Origin: CAZJHX01 sp964545715
GTDB lineage: Bacteria > Myxococcota_A > UBA9042 > GCA-2863065
Direction of reading: 5' to 3'
DNA length: 9,784 bases
NCBI GenBank assembly: GCA_964545715.1
Contig: CAZJHX010000256.1
Location: forward strand, 1 to 9,784
The notes beneath the pieces are model-generated. The model was given only the letters and a program-made list of their open reading frames with translations, did not search any database and was not told the DNA's origin. The translations under genes and the position numbers were made by a program. Shown piece by piece: positions 1-6,790 of the stretch; position 1 is the stretch's first letter; each line of letters begins with the position of its first letter.

Positions 1-492
1 CACGACCGCATCCGGCTGGAATTGCAGCCCGCGCTTTGCCAGCAGCTCCACCGCATGCGTGCTGGTGTAGCCCGGTACGCCGAGATTGAGGACCTCGACG
101 GCGCTCAGCGCGGCCTGCCACCGGCTGAGGAAGGTCTGGGCGGCCTCCACGCCCGAGCCGAAAACGAACGAGTCGCCCAGGCCGATGATCCGCGTCACGC
201 CCGCCGGCTTGGGGATGGCGTACTCCACGTCCGAGCGCAGGCCCTGGCTCGAGATCCGCACCGTGGTCGCGGGGATCTTCACGTAGTGGCCCTCAAAGCG
301 GACCTCGGTGTCCGGCGCCAGGACGTACGGTACGTCTACGTCCTCGGGCGCCTCCGCAAAGAAGGCGGCGCCAGCATCGTCGGCCGTGTGCCGCCCCAGC
401 AGCAGCTCCAGCAGGCCCAGCGCAACCAGGACCGACACCACGGCGACCCCGGCGCGGGTCAGCCAGTAGCGTCTTCCGCGCTCGGCGCTCAT
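1..492 (-). CDS. Membrane-anchored SGNH/GDSL-family hydrolase, C-terminus cut by the left window edge
   Basis: Only the first 164 residues are in the window; the frame is open to base 1. Seen: residues 10-33 form one hydrophobic segment after a basic N-terminus (MSAERGRRYW), fitting a signal anchor. Block I of the SGNH fold follows as GLGDSFVFGSGV (residues 104-115, nucleophile S108), and block II as NLGVPGY (136-142). The downstream GxND and DxxH blocks are off-window, so the catalytic triad cannot be confirmed. Family knowledge: such proteins are esterases, lipases or acyl-transfer/deacylation enzymes acting on lipids or acylated sugars at the cell surface. The ATG at 492 overlaps the stop of the upstream glycosyltransferase gene by four bases (ATGA), with GGAG eight bases before it, so the two are almost certainly co-translated. 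Likely role (inference): adding or removing acyl groups on a surface glycan. Confidence 0.85.
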   Translation of the reverse strand, partial: MSAERGRRYWLTRAGVAVVSVLVALGLLELLLGRHTADDAGAAFFAEAPEDVDVPYVLAPDTEVRFEGHYVKIPATTVRISSQGLRSDVEYAIPKPAGVTRIIGLGDSFVFGSGVEAAQTFLSRWQAALSAVEVLNLGVPGYTSTHAVELLAKRGLQFQPDAVV

Positions 493-2867
493 GGAGTGAG
501 CTCCAGGACGAGCGGAGCAGCGCGACCGGCCGCTGAGCGATGGATCGTGATGTCGATGACGTTGGGTTGGGTTTCGGAGACCGACTGCTCCATGCGCACG
601 AGGTTCTCGTCGGCGCCCTCAGGCGCGCCGCGTACGGTCAGCCCGACGCGATCGGAGCCCTGCGGTTTGGGCACACGCAGGCGAACCGGCAGCTCACCGC
701 GCACGACGCGCACCAGATCCTCGGGCTCCAGCGCCTCCGGCATGTATCGCAGCGAGCGGTACAGGCGTTGGGTGTCGATCAGCACGGGCCCGTCCAGCCA
801 GAAGGAGTCATCGCGTCTTTCGTACAGCACCAGGCTCATATGCGGAAATGTCCAGCGCTTTAGCCGCTTCATGGTGCCGTCGATGCCCTCCAGAACGTGC
901 TCCGGCAGGGTCGCATCGAACTCCGGCTGATCGAAGATGATCTCGTCGAACACGGTGACCCACAGCCGGTGGACGTCGATATGCCCGGCGATGCTCTCCA
1001 GCGGGATGCCGAAAGAGCGAATGGGTCCGAAGATGCGCTTGTGGCCGCCGTCGGGCATCGGGTAGTAGCGCCAGAAGGCCGGGCCGGCGTGCACGTGCCT
1101 CTTCTTGCTGTGCTGCTGCAGATAGTAGGTCCAGCCGACGGTGTAGAAGGCGGCGGGCAGCACCCCGATAGCGTCCGAGTCCCGCGCCTGCTCCAGCAGC
1201 TTCTCGGCAGCGGCGCGCTGGGCCGGACGCTCGCGTGTAATGGCGCTCGAGACGCCGGAGTACAGGGTGCACGCGATCATGACTGCGCCCAGCGACCAGG
1301 CCGCGGCGCGGGCGGCGTTGGGTAGTGGCCGCGCCAGCAGATAGGCGACCGGGATCACCACCGCCGGCGTGTACGGACGCAGCCACCGCCAGCCGTAGTA
1401 GACGTGCCCGCCGTAGGCCATATTGTGCAGGGCGTAGGTGGTGATCAGTAGGCCGACCAGCAGGATGAACGGGATGAGCAGCAGGCGTCCGAACGTGGGG
1501 TGGTCGCGCAGCAGAAACACGTAGCCCGCGATCAGCAGCAGCAGCAGCGGCCACACCGCCCAGGCCAGGTCGCCGGGCAGCCCCATCAACACTCGGAGGT
1601 GGTCCGCGCAATACGGTAGAAACCCCGGCGCTTCCGGGTACACCGCGTGGGTCACCAGGTTGTCCTGTGCGCTGATGATGAAGGCGCGGATGACCTGCGC
1701 GCTCCAGGCCAGCGGCAGGACGCCCACGATGCCGAACGCCAGCAGGGCCTGGCGAAAGCGCTGGGTCCAGAACGGCCCGCGCCCGCCGCGCACAAAGAGC
1801 CACAGCCCGGCGACCGCCTGTCCGATGACCAGAAACGCCGTGAAGTAGTGCAGAAAGAAGGCCCCGGCGCTGACGGCGGCCCACGCGCCCCACTCGCGTC
1901 GCGCGCCCGTCACGATGGCGCGGTACAGCAGCCATGTGGACGCGACGGCCAGCATCCCGACCAGGCTGTAGGGCGTCACGTCGCGGGCATAGCGCATCGC
2001 CAGCGGCGTCATCGCGCCCAGCAGGGCGGCCAGCCAGCCCGCTTTTTTGCTGCCGGTGGCGTCCGCGGTCAGGCGAAAGAGCATCCAGGCGCCGGCGAGG
2101 GCGGCCAACACGGCGGGTACGCGCAGCCAGGCTTCGGCGTCGGAGAGGCGGGTCATCGCCCACAAGAGCACCGCGTATCCCGGGGCGTGCGCGCGTTCTG
2201 CGACCACGGGCGAGAAGGCGATGGCCAGCGGGTTGTCGCCCGCGTAGGCCTCTTGAAAGTAGGTGTACTCCAGCAGGTCCAGCGCTTCGTCCAGGGCCAG
2301 CACCCCGTACAGCAGCAGGCCGCCGACGCTGGCGATCGTCGCCCACAGCAGGGGGCCGCCGTGCGACGGTGTCATCGCCTTTGGGATCCAGCGGTCCGCG
2401 TGGGTGTCGGGGAGGCGCTCCAGTCGCAGGGCCAGCGCTCGCCTTCCGGCCCACACGATCAACACCAGGAGAGCCAGCGCCGCGCCGCCGACCGCGAGAT
2501 AGGACGGGGCTGCGATGCTCTGCCGTTGCGCGCGCTCTTGAGGTGGTGCGGGCAGCGGGATGACGATCGGCGTGGCGGGCGGCACCGTGAACGGCAGCTC
2601 TTTGAGCAGGATGGGATAGGCCGCGCCGGGTCCGGGCCAGAGCGCCAGGTACACGGAGGTCACGTCGTCCGGGAGCTGCAGCTCAAACGAGCCGTCGGTG
2701 GCGACGACGGCGGTGGCGGCGGGCGACACGGCAAAGTCGCGGCTGGTCAGCGCCTCCACCGACACGGCCGGACCCCACTTGGCCCAGTCGCCCGTCAGGG
2801 TGCCGGAGAGGGGGGCGGCGCTTGCGCTAGCGGCCAGCGCCAGTACCAGGCCCAGGACCCGGGGCAC
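489..2867 (-). CDS. GT39/ArnT-like polytopic membrane glycosyltransferase with N-terminal beta-domain and C-terminal soluble domain
   Basis: The 792-residue protein starts at GTG 2867, the only usable start after an in-frame stop, and begins with a signal peptide (about 1-18, ending ASASAA). Residues 20-110 look like a carboxypeptidase-regulatory/Ig-like beta-domain (SGTLTGDW, ATDGSFELQLPDD). Membrane segments run from about 123 to 540. TM1 (123-141) is followed by a basic cytoplasmic stretch (GRRALALRLERL), and TM2 (172-191) leads to a loop carrying D193-E194, then HAPGY (227-231) and MRYARDVTPYSL (291-302). These resemble the acidic pair, HPPLYY and ARxxRPY motifs of GT39/ArnT/PMT enzymes, which use polyprenyl-phosphate sugars outside the inner membrane. 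Residues 545-792 are soluble, with no domain I recognise. The gene lies 13 bases after the radical SAM gene and has no clear Shine-Dalgarno, suggesting coupling. Acceptor and sugar are unknown. Confidence 0.82.
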   Translation of the reverse strand: MPRVLGLVLALAASASAAPLSGTLTGDWAKWGPAVSVEALTSRDFAVSPAATAVVATDGSFELQLPDDVTSVYLALWPGPGAAYPILLKELPFTVPPATPIVIPLPAPPQERAQRQSIAAPSYLAVGGAALALLVLIVWAGRRALALRLERLPDTHADRWIPKAMTPSHGGPLLWATIASVGGLLLYGVLALDEALDLLEYTYFQEAYAGDNPLAIAFSPVVAERAHAPGYAVLLWAMTRLSDAEAWLRVPAVLAALAGAWMLFRLTADATGSKKAGWLAALLGAMTPLAMRYARDVTPYSLVGMLAVASTWLLYRAIVTGARREWGAWAAVSAGAFFLHYFTAFLVIGQAVAGLWLFVRGGRGPFWTQRFRQALLAFGIVGVLPLAWSAQVIRAFIISAQDNLVTHAVYPEAPGFLPYCADHLRVLMGLPGDLAWAVWPLLLLLIAGYVFLLRDHPTFGRLLLIPFILLVGLLITTYALHNMAYGGHVYYGWRWLRPYTPAVVIPVAYLLARPLPNAARAAAWSLGAVMIACTLYSGVSSAITRERPAQRAAAEKLLEQARDSDAIGVLPAAFYTVGWTYYLQQHSKKRHVHAGPAFWRYYPMPDGGHKRIFGPIRSFGIPLESIAGHIDVHRLWVTVFDEIIFDQPEFDATLPEHVLEGIDGTMKRLKRWTFPHMSLVLYERRDDSFWLDGPVLIDTQRLYRSLRYMPEALEPEDLVRVVRGELPVRLRVPKPQGSDRVGLTVRGAPEGADENLVRMEQSVSETQPNVIDITIHRSAAGRAAPLVLELTP

Positions 2868-2880
2868 TCCGCGGATGGTG

Positions 2881-4314
2881 CTACCAGCCGATCGCCCGGC
2901 TGGAGACGTCGTACTGGGGCATCAGCGCCAGCTTGGTCTCCTGAGCCATGTACTGGGCCAGGGTCCGGTTGCGCGCGCGCACGATCATCGACACGAACTG
3001 GCTGGCGTAAAACGGCCGGAAGAAGACCCGATTCATCGCCCAGGCACGCGCTCGCTCCAGGTCGGCGCGCTCGCGAACCCAGGGCAGCCGCACCCAGGGG
3101 TACTCCTGCATGTCGGGAGACCAGTCCCCGACCAGCGTGCCGTCGGCGCGGGCCTCGTGATAGACGGGCGTGTCCGGGTAGGGCAGCAGTACGTCGATGG
3201 TCAATGTCGTGGGTTTGGTGCGGGTGATGAAATCCACCGTCTCGCGGATGGTGTCCGGCGTCTCGCCCGGGTACCCCAGCACGTAGCCTGTGTGGCAGCG
3301 CAGCCCGTGGCGGCGGACGATCTCGATGCCGCGCGCGCATTGCTCCACGGTCGTCTTCTTCATCATGCGGTCCAGCATCTCCTGGACGCCGCTCTCCACG
3401 CCAAAGCCGATCTGGACCGCGCCGGCCGCTTTGGCCAGCTTGACGAAGTCATCGGTGATCTCGGGTGCACGCGCCTTGAAGGCAAACCGGATGGGTAGCT
3501 TGGCCTGCACCAGCAGTTCGAATACGCGCTCTGCGCGGCGCTTGTTGGCGGTGAACAGAATGTCGTTGAACTCGACAAAGCGCACCTTGAGCGTCTCGGA
3601 GAGGAACGTCAGCTCCTCCAGAATGCTCTCGGGCGATCGCATGCGGTAGCGCTTGACGGTGTTGTAGCAGAAGCCGCAGCTGAACGGGCAGCCGCGGCTG
3701 GTCACGATGCCGCCGACCGGTCGCTCGGCCTCCAGCAGCGCGTAGTATTCGCCGCGCTCGTAGATGTCGGTGACCAGGTGGCGCGCCGGATTCGGGATAC
3801 GGTCCAGGTCGGTCTCTACCGGGCGATGCGCGTTATGAATCAGCTCGCCGTCGTCCGCGCGGTAGGTCACACCCAGACAGCCGTCGAGGCTCTCGCCGCG
3901 CTCCACCCGCCGCGCCAGGTCCTGCATCGTCCACTCTCCCTCGCCGCGCACGATGGCGTCACACGCGGGGAACTGCTCCAGGCACTGGATGGGGATCGGG
4001 CTGGCGCCGGGCCCGCCCATCACGATGACGGCGTTGGGGTTGGCCGCGCGACACAGGTCCGTCAGCCACAGGCACTGCTTGGCGATCTCGGAGAAGTAGG
4101 GAAACGCGTAGATGTCCGCGTTGGCGTCCGAAATGACGCGCTGCACCTCGGCATCGTCGATGAGCGATGCGTTGAGGTCGCTGATCTGCACCCGATGCCC
4201 GTCCTGCTCCAGGCAGGCCGCGATATACAGCAGGTTCAGCGGCGCGTAGCTCTTCTGTTGAATCTTCGGGTAGTCGGTGGCCCGAGGATTCAGCAACAGG
4301 ATGTCTAACGGCAA
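2881..4314 (-). CDS. B12-binding-domain radical SAM protein
   Basis: The 477-residue protein has an N-terminal Rossmann-like cobalamin-binding domain (about 1-150; ILLLNP at 5-10, GGPGAS at 100-105, VRGEGE at 122-127). The radical SAM core follows, with CPFSCGFC (C209, C213, C216) as the CX3CX2C 4Fe-4S site, GVESG (305-309) and GYPGET (347-352). The family uses S-adenosylmethionine and often cobalamin to methylate unactivated carbon or phosphorus, or to rearrange or cyclise lipids and natural products. The B12 domain has no DxHxxG, which is usual for this class and does not argue against cobalamin. The start is TTG 4314: it has AGGAG (4328-4324) nine bases before it, and there is no ATG or GTG between it and an in-frame upstream stop. 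It is the first gene of the leftward block. The substrate cannot be read from sequence. Confidence 0.9.
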   Translation of the reverse strand: MPLDILLLNPRATDYPKIQQKSYAPLNLLYIAACLEQDGHRVQISDLNASLIDDAEVQRVISDANADIYAFPYFSEIAKQCLWLTDLCRAANPNAVIVMGGPGASPIPIQCLEQFPACDAIVRGEGEWTMQDLARRVERGESLDGCLGVTYRADDGELIHNAHRPVETDLDRIPNPARHLVTDIYERGEYYALLEAERPVGGIVTSRGCPFSCGFCYNTVKRYRMRSPESILEELTFLSETLKVRFVEFNDILFTANKRRAERVFELLVQAKLPIRFAFKARAPEITDDFVKLAKAAGAVQIGFGVESGVQEMLDRMMKKTTVEQCARGIEIVRRHGLRCHTGYVLGYPGETPDTIRETVDFITRTKPTTLTIDVLLPYPDTPVYHEARADGTLVGDWSPDMQEYPWVRLPWVRERADLERARAWAMNRVFFRPFYASQFVSMIVRARNRTLAQYMAQETKLALMPQYDVSSRAIGW

Positions 4315-4323
4315 AAGACCCTT

Positions 4324-4334
4324 CTCCTCACCTC
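4324..4334 (-). promoter_or_regulatory. Shine-Dalgarno for the TTG start at 4314
   Basis: Read leftward the stretch is GAGGTGAGGAG, a purine-rich run whose AGGAG (4328-4324) lies nine bases before the TTG. It is the strongest ribosome-binding site I could find in the window and supports the unusual start codon. By contrast, no clear Shine-Dalgarno precedes the divergent ligase gene. Confidence 0.7.
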
Positions 4335-4339
4335 TACTA

Positions 4340-4366
4340 TACTGAAATCAGTGCCCTACTGAAATC
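4340..4366. repeat. Pair of 10-bp direct repeats (operator candidate)
   Basis: TACTGAAATC is present exactly at 4340-4349 and again at 4357-4366, separated by AGTGCCC. The 17-base phase is near but not equal to two helical turns. The first copy extends into the imperfect palindrome ACTGAAATCAGT; the second loses the right arm (ACTGAAATCTCG). It could be a two-site operator, or chance in an AT-richer gap. Confidence 0.4.
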
Positions 4367-4397
4367 TCGTCTGCGGTTTGGTACCTTCTTTGACGCA

Positions 4398-5888
4398 ATG
4401 CGTAAGTCCCTACTGAAGCAGCTCGTGATGCCCACGGCATCGGCAGTGACGCCGTTTAAGAGCTGGAGCTACATGCAGACCATGTGCAACGCGGAGTACG
4501 AGCCGCTGCAACGTCAGCGAATGCATCGCATGGCGCTGATCCGCGAGCTGCTGGTGCACGCGTACCGGGAGGTCGATCTGTATCGCATGGCGCTGGATAG
4601 GGCGGGCGTGGACCCCATCGAGGTCTCGTACCCGCGCAAGTTCGCCAAGGTACCGATCACCAGCAAGAACGACCTGCGGCACGGGTTTCCCGAGCGCCAG
4701 CTGGCGCGGTCTTATCGCGGCAAGGCGCTGCGGTACTCCAATACGTCGGGTACGACCGGGCGGCCGCTGTTGCTGATTCAGGACATCCGGGACATCAGCT
4801 ACAAATACGCGTCCATTCTGCGCTCGCGCCGTGTCGCTGGGGTCGACCCGCTCGCGACCCAGGTGCGTGTGACGCCCAACGAGTGCCAGCCGTGCCTGCC
4901 CGAGGGCGAGAGCCCGGCCTGGGTCTCGCCGCTGACGCGCGATCGCTCCACTCCGGGCCGCCGCTCCGCGTTTTTCGTGTTCTTGGAGCGCCAGGTCGTC
5001 AACCCGTTCTTTCACCGGCGTCACATGCTGGACCCGTTCTGGCTGGGCCCCGATCAGAGCGGGCCGGTCGACTACGACGGCTATCTGCAGAAGATCGCCG
5101 CGCTGCAGCCCGAGGTGCTCAGCCTGTACCCGCTGTACGCCGTGCTGCTGGCCAAGCACATCAAGCGCACGGGCGTGGCGGCCCCGCATGTCACGGGCGT
5201 GATCGACTTCTCGGGCGGCATTATCACGCCCACCATGAATCGCTTTGTCCAGGACGTCTTCGGCGTACGCACCACGCAGTCGTGCGGCGGCTGTGAGTTC
5301 GCCCGGTACGCGGCGTCCTGTCCCGAGGACCCGAACCGCATGCACATCGCGGAGAGCTACTGCTACATCGAGACCGTGCGCACGGACGGCAGCACCTGCG
5401 CGGACGGTGAGATCGGCAACGTGCTGGTCACCAGCCTGCACAGCCGCGCCATGCCGATCATTCGCCTGGAGCCGGGCGACGTCGGCCGCCTGATCGAAGA
5501 GCCCTGTGCGTGTGGCCGCCGCAGCCGCCGTCTGGAGCATCACGGCCGCATTCAGGCGATCATGCTCAACGCCAAGGGCGATTGGGTCACCGCGCGCGAC
5601 GTGTGGGATGCGCTGCTGCTCATCAAGGGCGTCGAGATCTTCCAGCTGGTCCAGCGCACCGACAAGAAGTACCTGCTGCGCATCGTGCCGGAGCCGGGCG
5701 TGAAGCTGGCGCAGAAGAAGCTGGATAGCGCGCTGAAGAAGCTGCTGGGTGCAAAGGCCAAAGTAGAGCAGGTCATCGTCGAGGGTGTGCATCCAGAGCG
5801 GTCGGGCAAGCTGCAATTGGTCAAGTCCAACACGTTCGAGCAGTTCCGCGTGGACAGCGCCAAGCGCGAAGCCGTCCCCGTCAACTAA
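4398..5888 (+). CDS. CapK/PaaK-like adenylate-forming ligase (phenylacetate-CoA ligase family)
   Basis: The 496-residue protein belongs to the ANL-type acid-activating superfamily, CapK/PaaK branch. Seen: ATP-binding loop SNTSGTTGRP (114-123), a mid-domain GGCE at 297-300 where ANL enzymes usually have YGxTE, IRLEPGDVG (355-363), and HGRIQ (382-386). ERSGKLQLVKS (467-477) has a lysine after SG, as in the family's 'sGK' C-terminus. A probable zinc site (C308, H316, C370, C372; SCPEDPNRMH and CACG) follows the arrangement common in PaaK-like proteins. The family forms acyl-AMP and usually then a thioester; CapK-type members sit in polysaccharide clusters and their substrates are mostly unknown. 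It is the first gene of the rightward block. Start ATG 4398 has no good Shine-Dalgarno; M11 (4428) is an alternative. The true acid substrate is not predictable here. Confidence 0.87.
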   Translation: MRKSLLKQLVMPTASAVTPFKSWSYMQTMCNAEYEPLQRQRMHRMALIRELLVHAYREVDLYRMALDRAGVDPIEVSYPRKFAKVPITSKNDLRHGFPERQLARSYRGKALRYSNTSGTTGRPLLLIQDIRDISYKYASILRSRRVAGVDPLATQVRVTPNECQPCLPEGESPAWVSPLTRDRSTPGRRSAFFVFLERQVVNPFFHRRHMLDPFWLGPDQSGPVDYDGYLQKIAALQPEVLSLYPLYAVLLAKHIKRTGVAAPHVTGVIDFSGGIITPTMNRFVQDVFGVRTTQSCGGCEFARYAASCPEDPNRMHIAESYCYIETVRTDGSTCADGEIGNVLVTSLHSRAMPIIRLEPGDVGRLIEEPCACGRRSRRLEHHGRIQAIMLNAKGDWVTARDVWDALLLIKGVEIFQLVQRTDKKYLLRIVPEPGVKLAQKKLDSALKKLLGAKAKVEQVIVEGVHPERSGKLQLVKSNTFEQFRVDSAKREAVPVN

Positions 5889-5890
5889 GC

Positions 5891-6790
5891 ATGCGTCGTC
5901 TCGTCCCGTGGGTTGGCACCGCCGGCCTCACGATCGCGGTGCTCCTGTCGGTGGACGCCACGGGATTTCTGCCCGCGCTGCTCACCTTGCCCCCGCTCGT
6001 CTTCGTGGGCGCGTGCTGCATCGCGCTCAGTGAGGAGCTGCTGGTCGGTCCCTTCAAATGGGCGCGTGTTGTTGCCGCCGTCGGACCGGCGCTGTCGTTT
6101 CGCGAGGCGCTGCTGATCCGGCTTGGCAGCCAGCCCATTCGCTCGGTGGCGCCCCTGAAAACGGGTGAGGCGGCCGCCGTGGTCTACCTCAGCCGCGTCC
6201 ACGACATGGACGTCGCCACCGCCACCAGCACCGTTCTCTTCGAAAAGGCGGTCAATCTCTGGGCTACCGTGTTTCTCATCAGCGTCGGCCTCTCGCTGGC
6301 GGGTGTTGAGCTGGCGCCGGTCCTGGTCGTGGCGTGGCTGGTCCTGCCGTTTCTGCGCGGTCCGTGGCGGGCGCTGGCCGATGCGCTGCGAGGTCGTTTT
6401 GGACGTGTCGGCCCGTTCGCCGCCGGCCTTCTTGACGCCTTCCTGAGCCTGCCGCCGCGGGAGCTGGCCATGCAGCTGCCGCTGGCGGTGCTGTTCACCG
6501 GCCTGGAGGTGGTGAACTCATGGTGGCTGCTGACGGTACTAATGGTCGATGTGTCCTTTGCTACAGTGCTGGTGGTGGTCCCGATCTCGTACTTTCTGAA
6601 CAACGTCCCGGTGACCGTGCTGGGCATCGGCATGCGTGAGGGCCTGTTTGTGGTCGCCCTGGCCGGTCTCGCCGCGCCCGCCACCCTGTTTGCCGCCGGG
6701 GTCGCGGTGTCTATCGTCGAGTACGTTGTGCCCACGCTGGTTGGGCTGCTGGCCCTGCCCCGCTTCTTGTCCGCGGTGGCGCAACGGTGA
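5891..6790 (+). CDS. Flippase-like membrane protein (UPF0104 / lysylphosphatidylglycerol synthase TM-region family)
   Basis: The 299-residue polytopic protein has about 6-8 membrane segments (for example 7-22, 29-47, 118-136, 140-156, 194-218, 222-238, 266-289). Family marks are SFREALLIRLGSQPIRSVAPL followed by KTGEAAAVVYLSR (through residue 102), equivalent to the conserved 'P.k.GE..r..yl.r' region, and GIGMREG (245-251), equivalent to 'GlGvREg'. Members occur in glycan, hopanoid and lipid clusters and are thought to move or handle lipid-linked substrates across the inner membrane; direct proof is sparse. The ATG lies two bases after the ligase stop and has no evident Shine-Dalgarno, so translation is probably coupled. 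The 3' end overlaps the next gene by four bases. Likely role (inference): export partner for the lipid-linked product that the GT39 enzyme acts on. Confidence 0.83.
   Translation: MRRLVPWVGTAGLTIAVLLSVDATGFLPALLTLPPLVFVGACCIALSEELLVGPFKWARVVAAVGPALSFREALLIRLGSQPIRSVAPLKTGEAAAVVYLSRVHDMDVATATSTVLFEKAVNLWATVFLISVGLSLAGVELAPVLVVAWLVLPFLRGPWRALADALRGRFGRVGPFAAGLLDAFLSLPPRELAMQLPLAVLFTGLEVVNSWWLLTVLMVDVSFATVLVVVPISYFLNNVPVTVLGIGMREGLFVVALAGLAAPATLFAAGVAVSIVEYVVPTLVGLLALPRFLSAVAQR

Larger units (their letters stand above)
4315..4397. promoter_or_regulatory. Divergent intergenic region with direct repeat, dyad and candidate shared -10
   Basis: This 83-base gap separates the leftward and rightward blocks. 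Seen: TACTGAAATC occurs twice, at 4340-4349 and 4357-4366 (17-base spacing). The first copy lies in a dyad ACTGA-AA-TCAGT (4341-4352). ACTATACT at 4336-4343 reads TATACT rightward (4338-4343) and TATAGT leftward (4341-4336), each one base from the TATAAT consensus, so one site could serve both directions. The matching -35 hexamers are weak: AAGACC (4315-4320, 17-base spacer) rightward, ATTTCA (4365-4360, 18-base spacer) leftward. The leftward message would begin near 4329, just before its Shine-Dalgarno, giving an unusually short leader. The repeats fall where a regulator could block either promoter. Promoter assignment is inference. Confidence 0.45.

Noticed and set aside
1532..1549. CAG-type trinucleotide run
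   Set aside because: It is the antisense of a run of CTG leucine codons in a membrane helix of the GT39 protein. It is ordinary coding bias and not a separate repeat element.
808..2454. Long alternative frame on the minus strand inside the GT39 gene (548 codons)
   Set aside because: It is rich in Arg, Gly, Pro and Ala, with no domain or hydrophobic pattern, and lies within a gene that has clear membrane segments and family motifs. It is a GC-rich shadow frame.
2868..2880. Regulatory element between the B12 radical SAM and GT39 genes
   Set aside because: The gap is only 13 bases and holds no promoter-like or hairpin sequence. Simple operon coupling explains it.
1647..3227. Plus-strand open frame of 526 codons opposite the GT39 and radical SAM genes
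   Set aside because: It is antisense across two well-supported genes and their junction, has low-complexity Gln/Gly/Arg composition and no recognisable motif.
4410..5816. Minus-strand open frame of 468 codons opposite the ligase gene
   Set aside because: The ligase on the plus strand has P-loop, zinc and C-terminal motifs. The antisense product is His/Gln/Arg-rich and unrecognisable.
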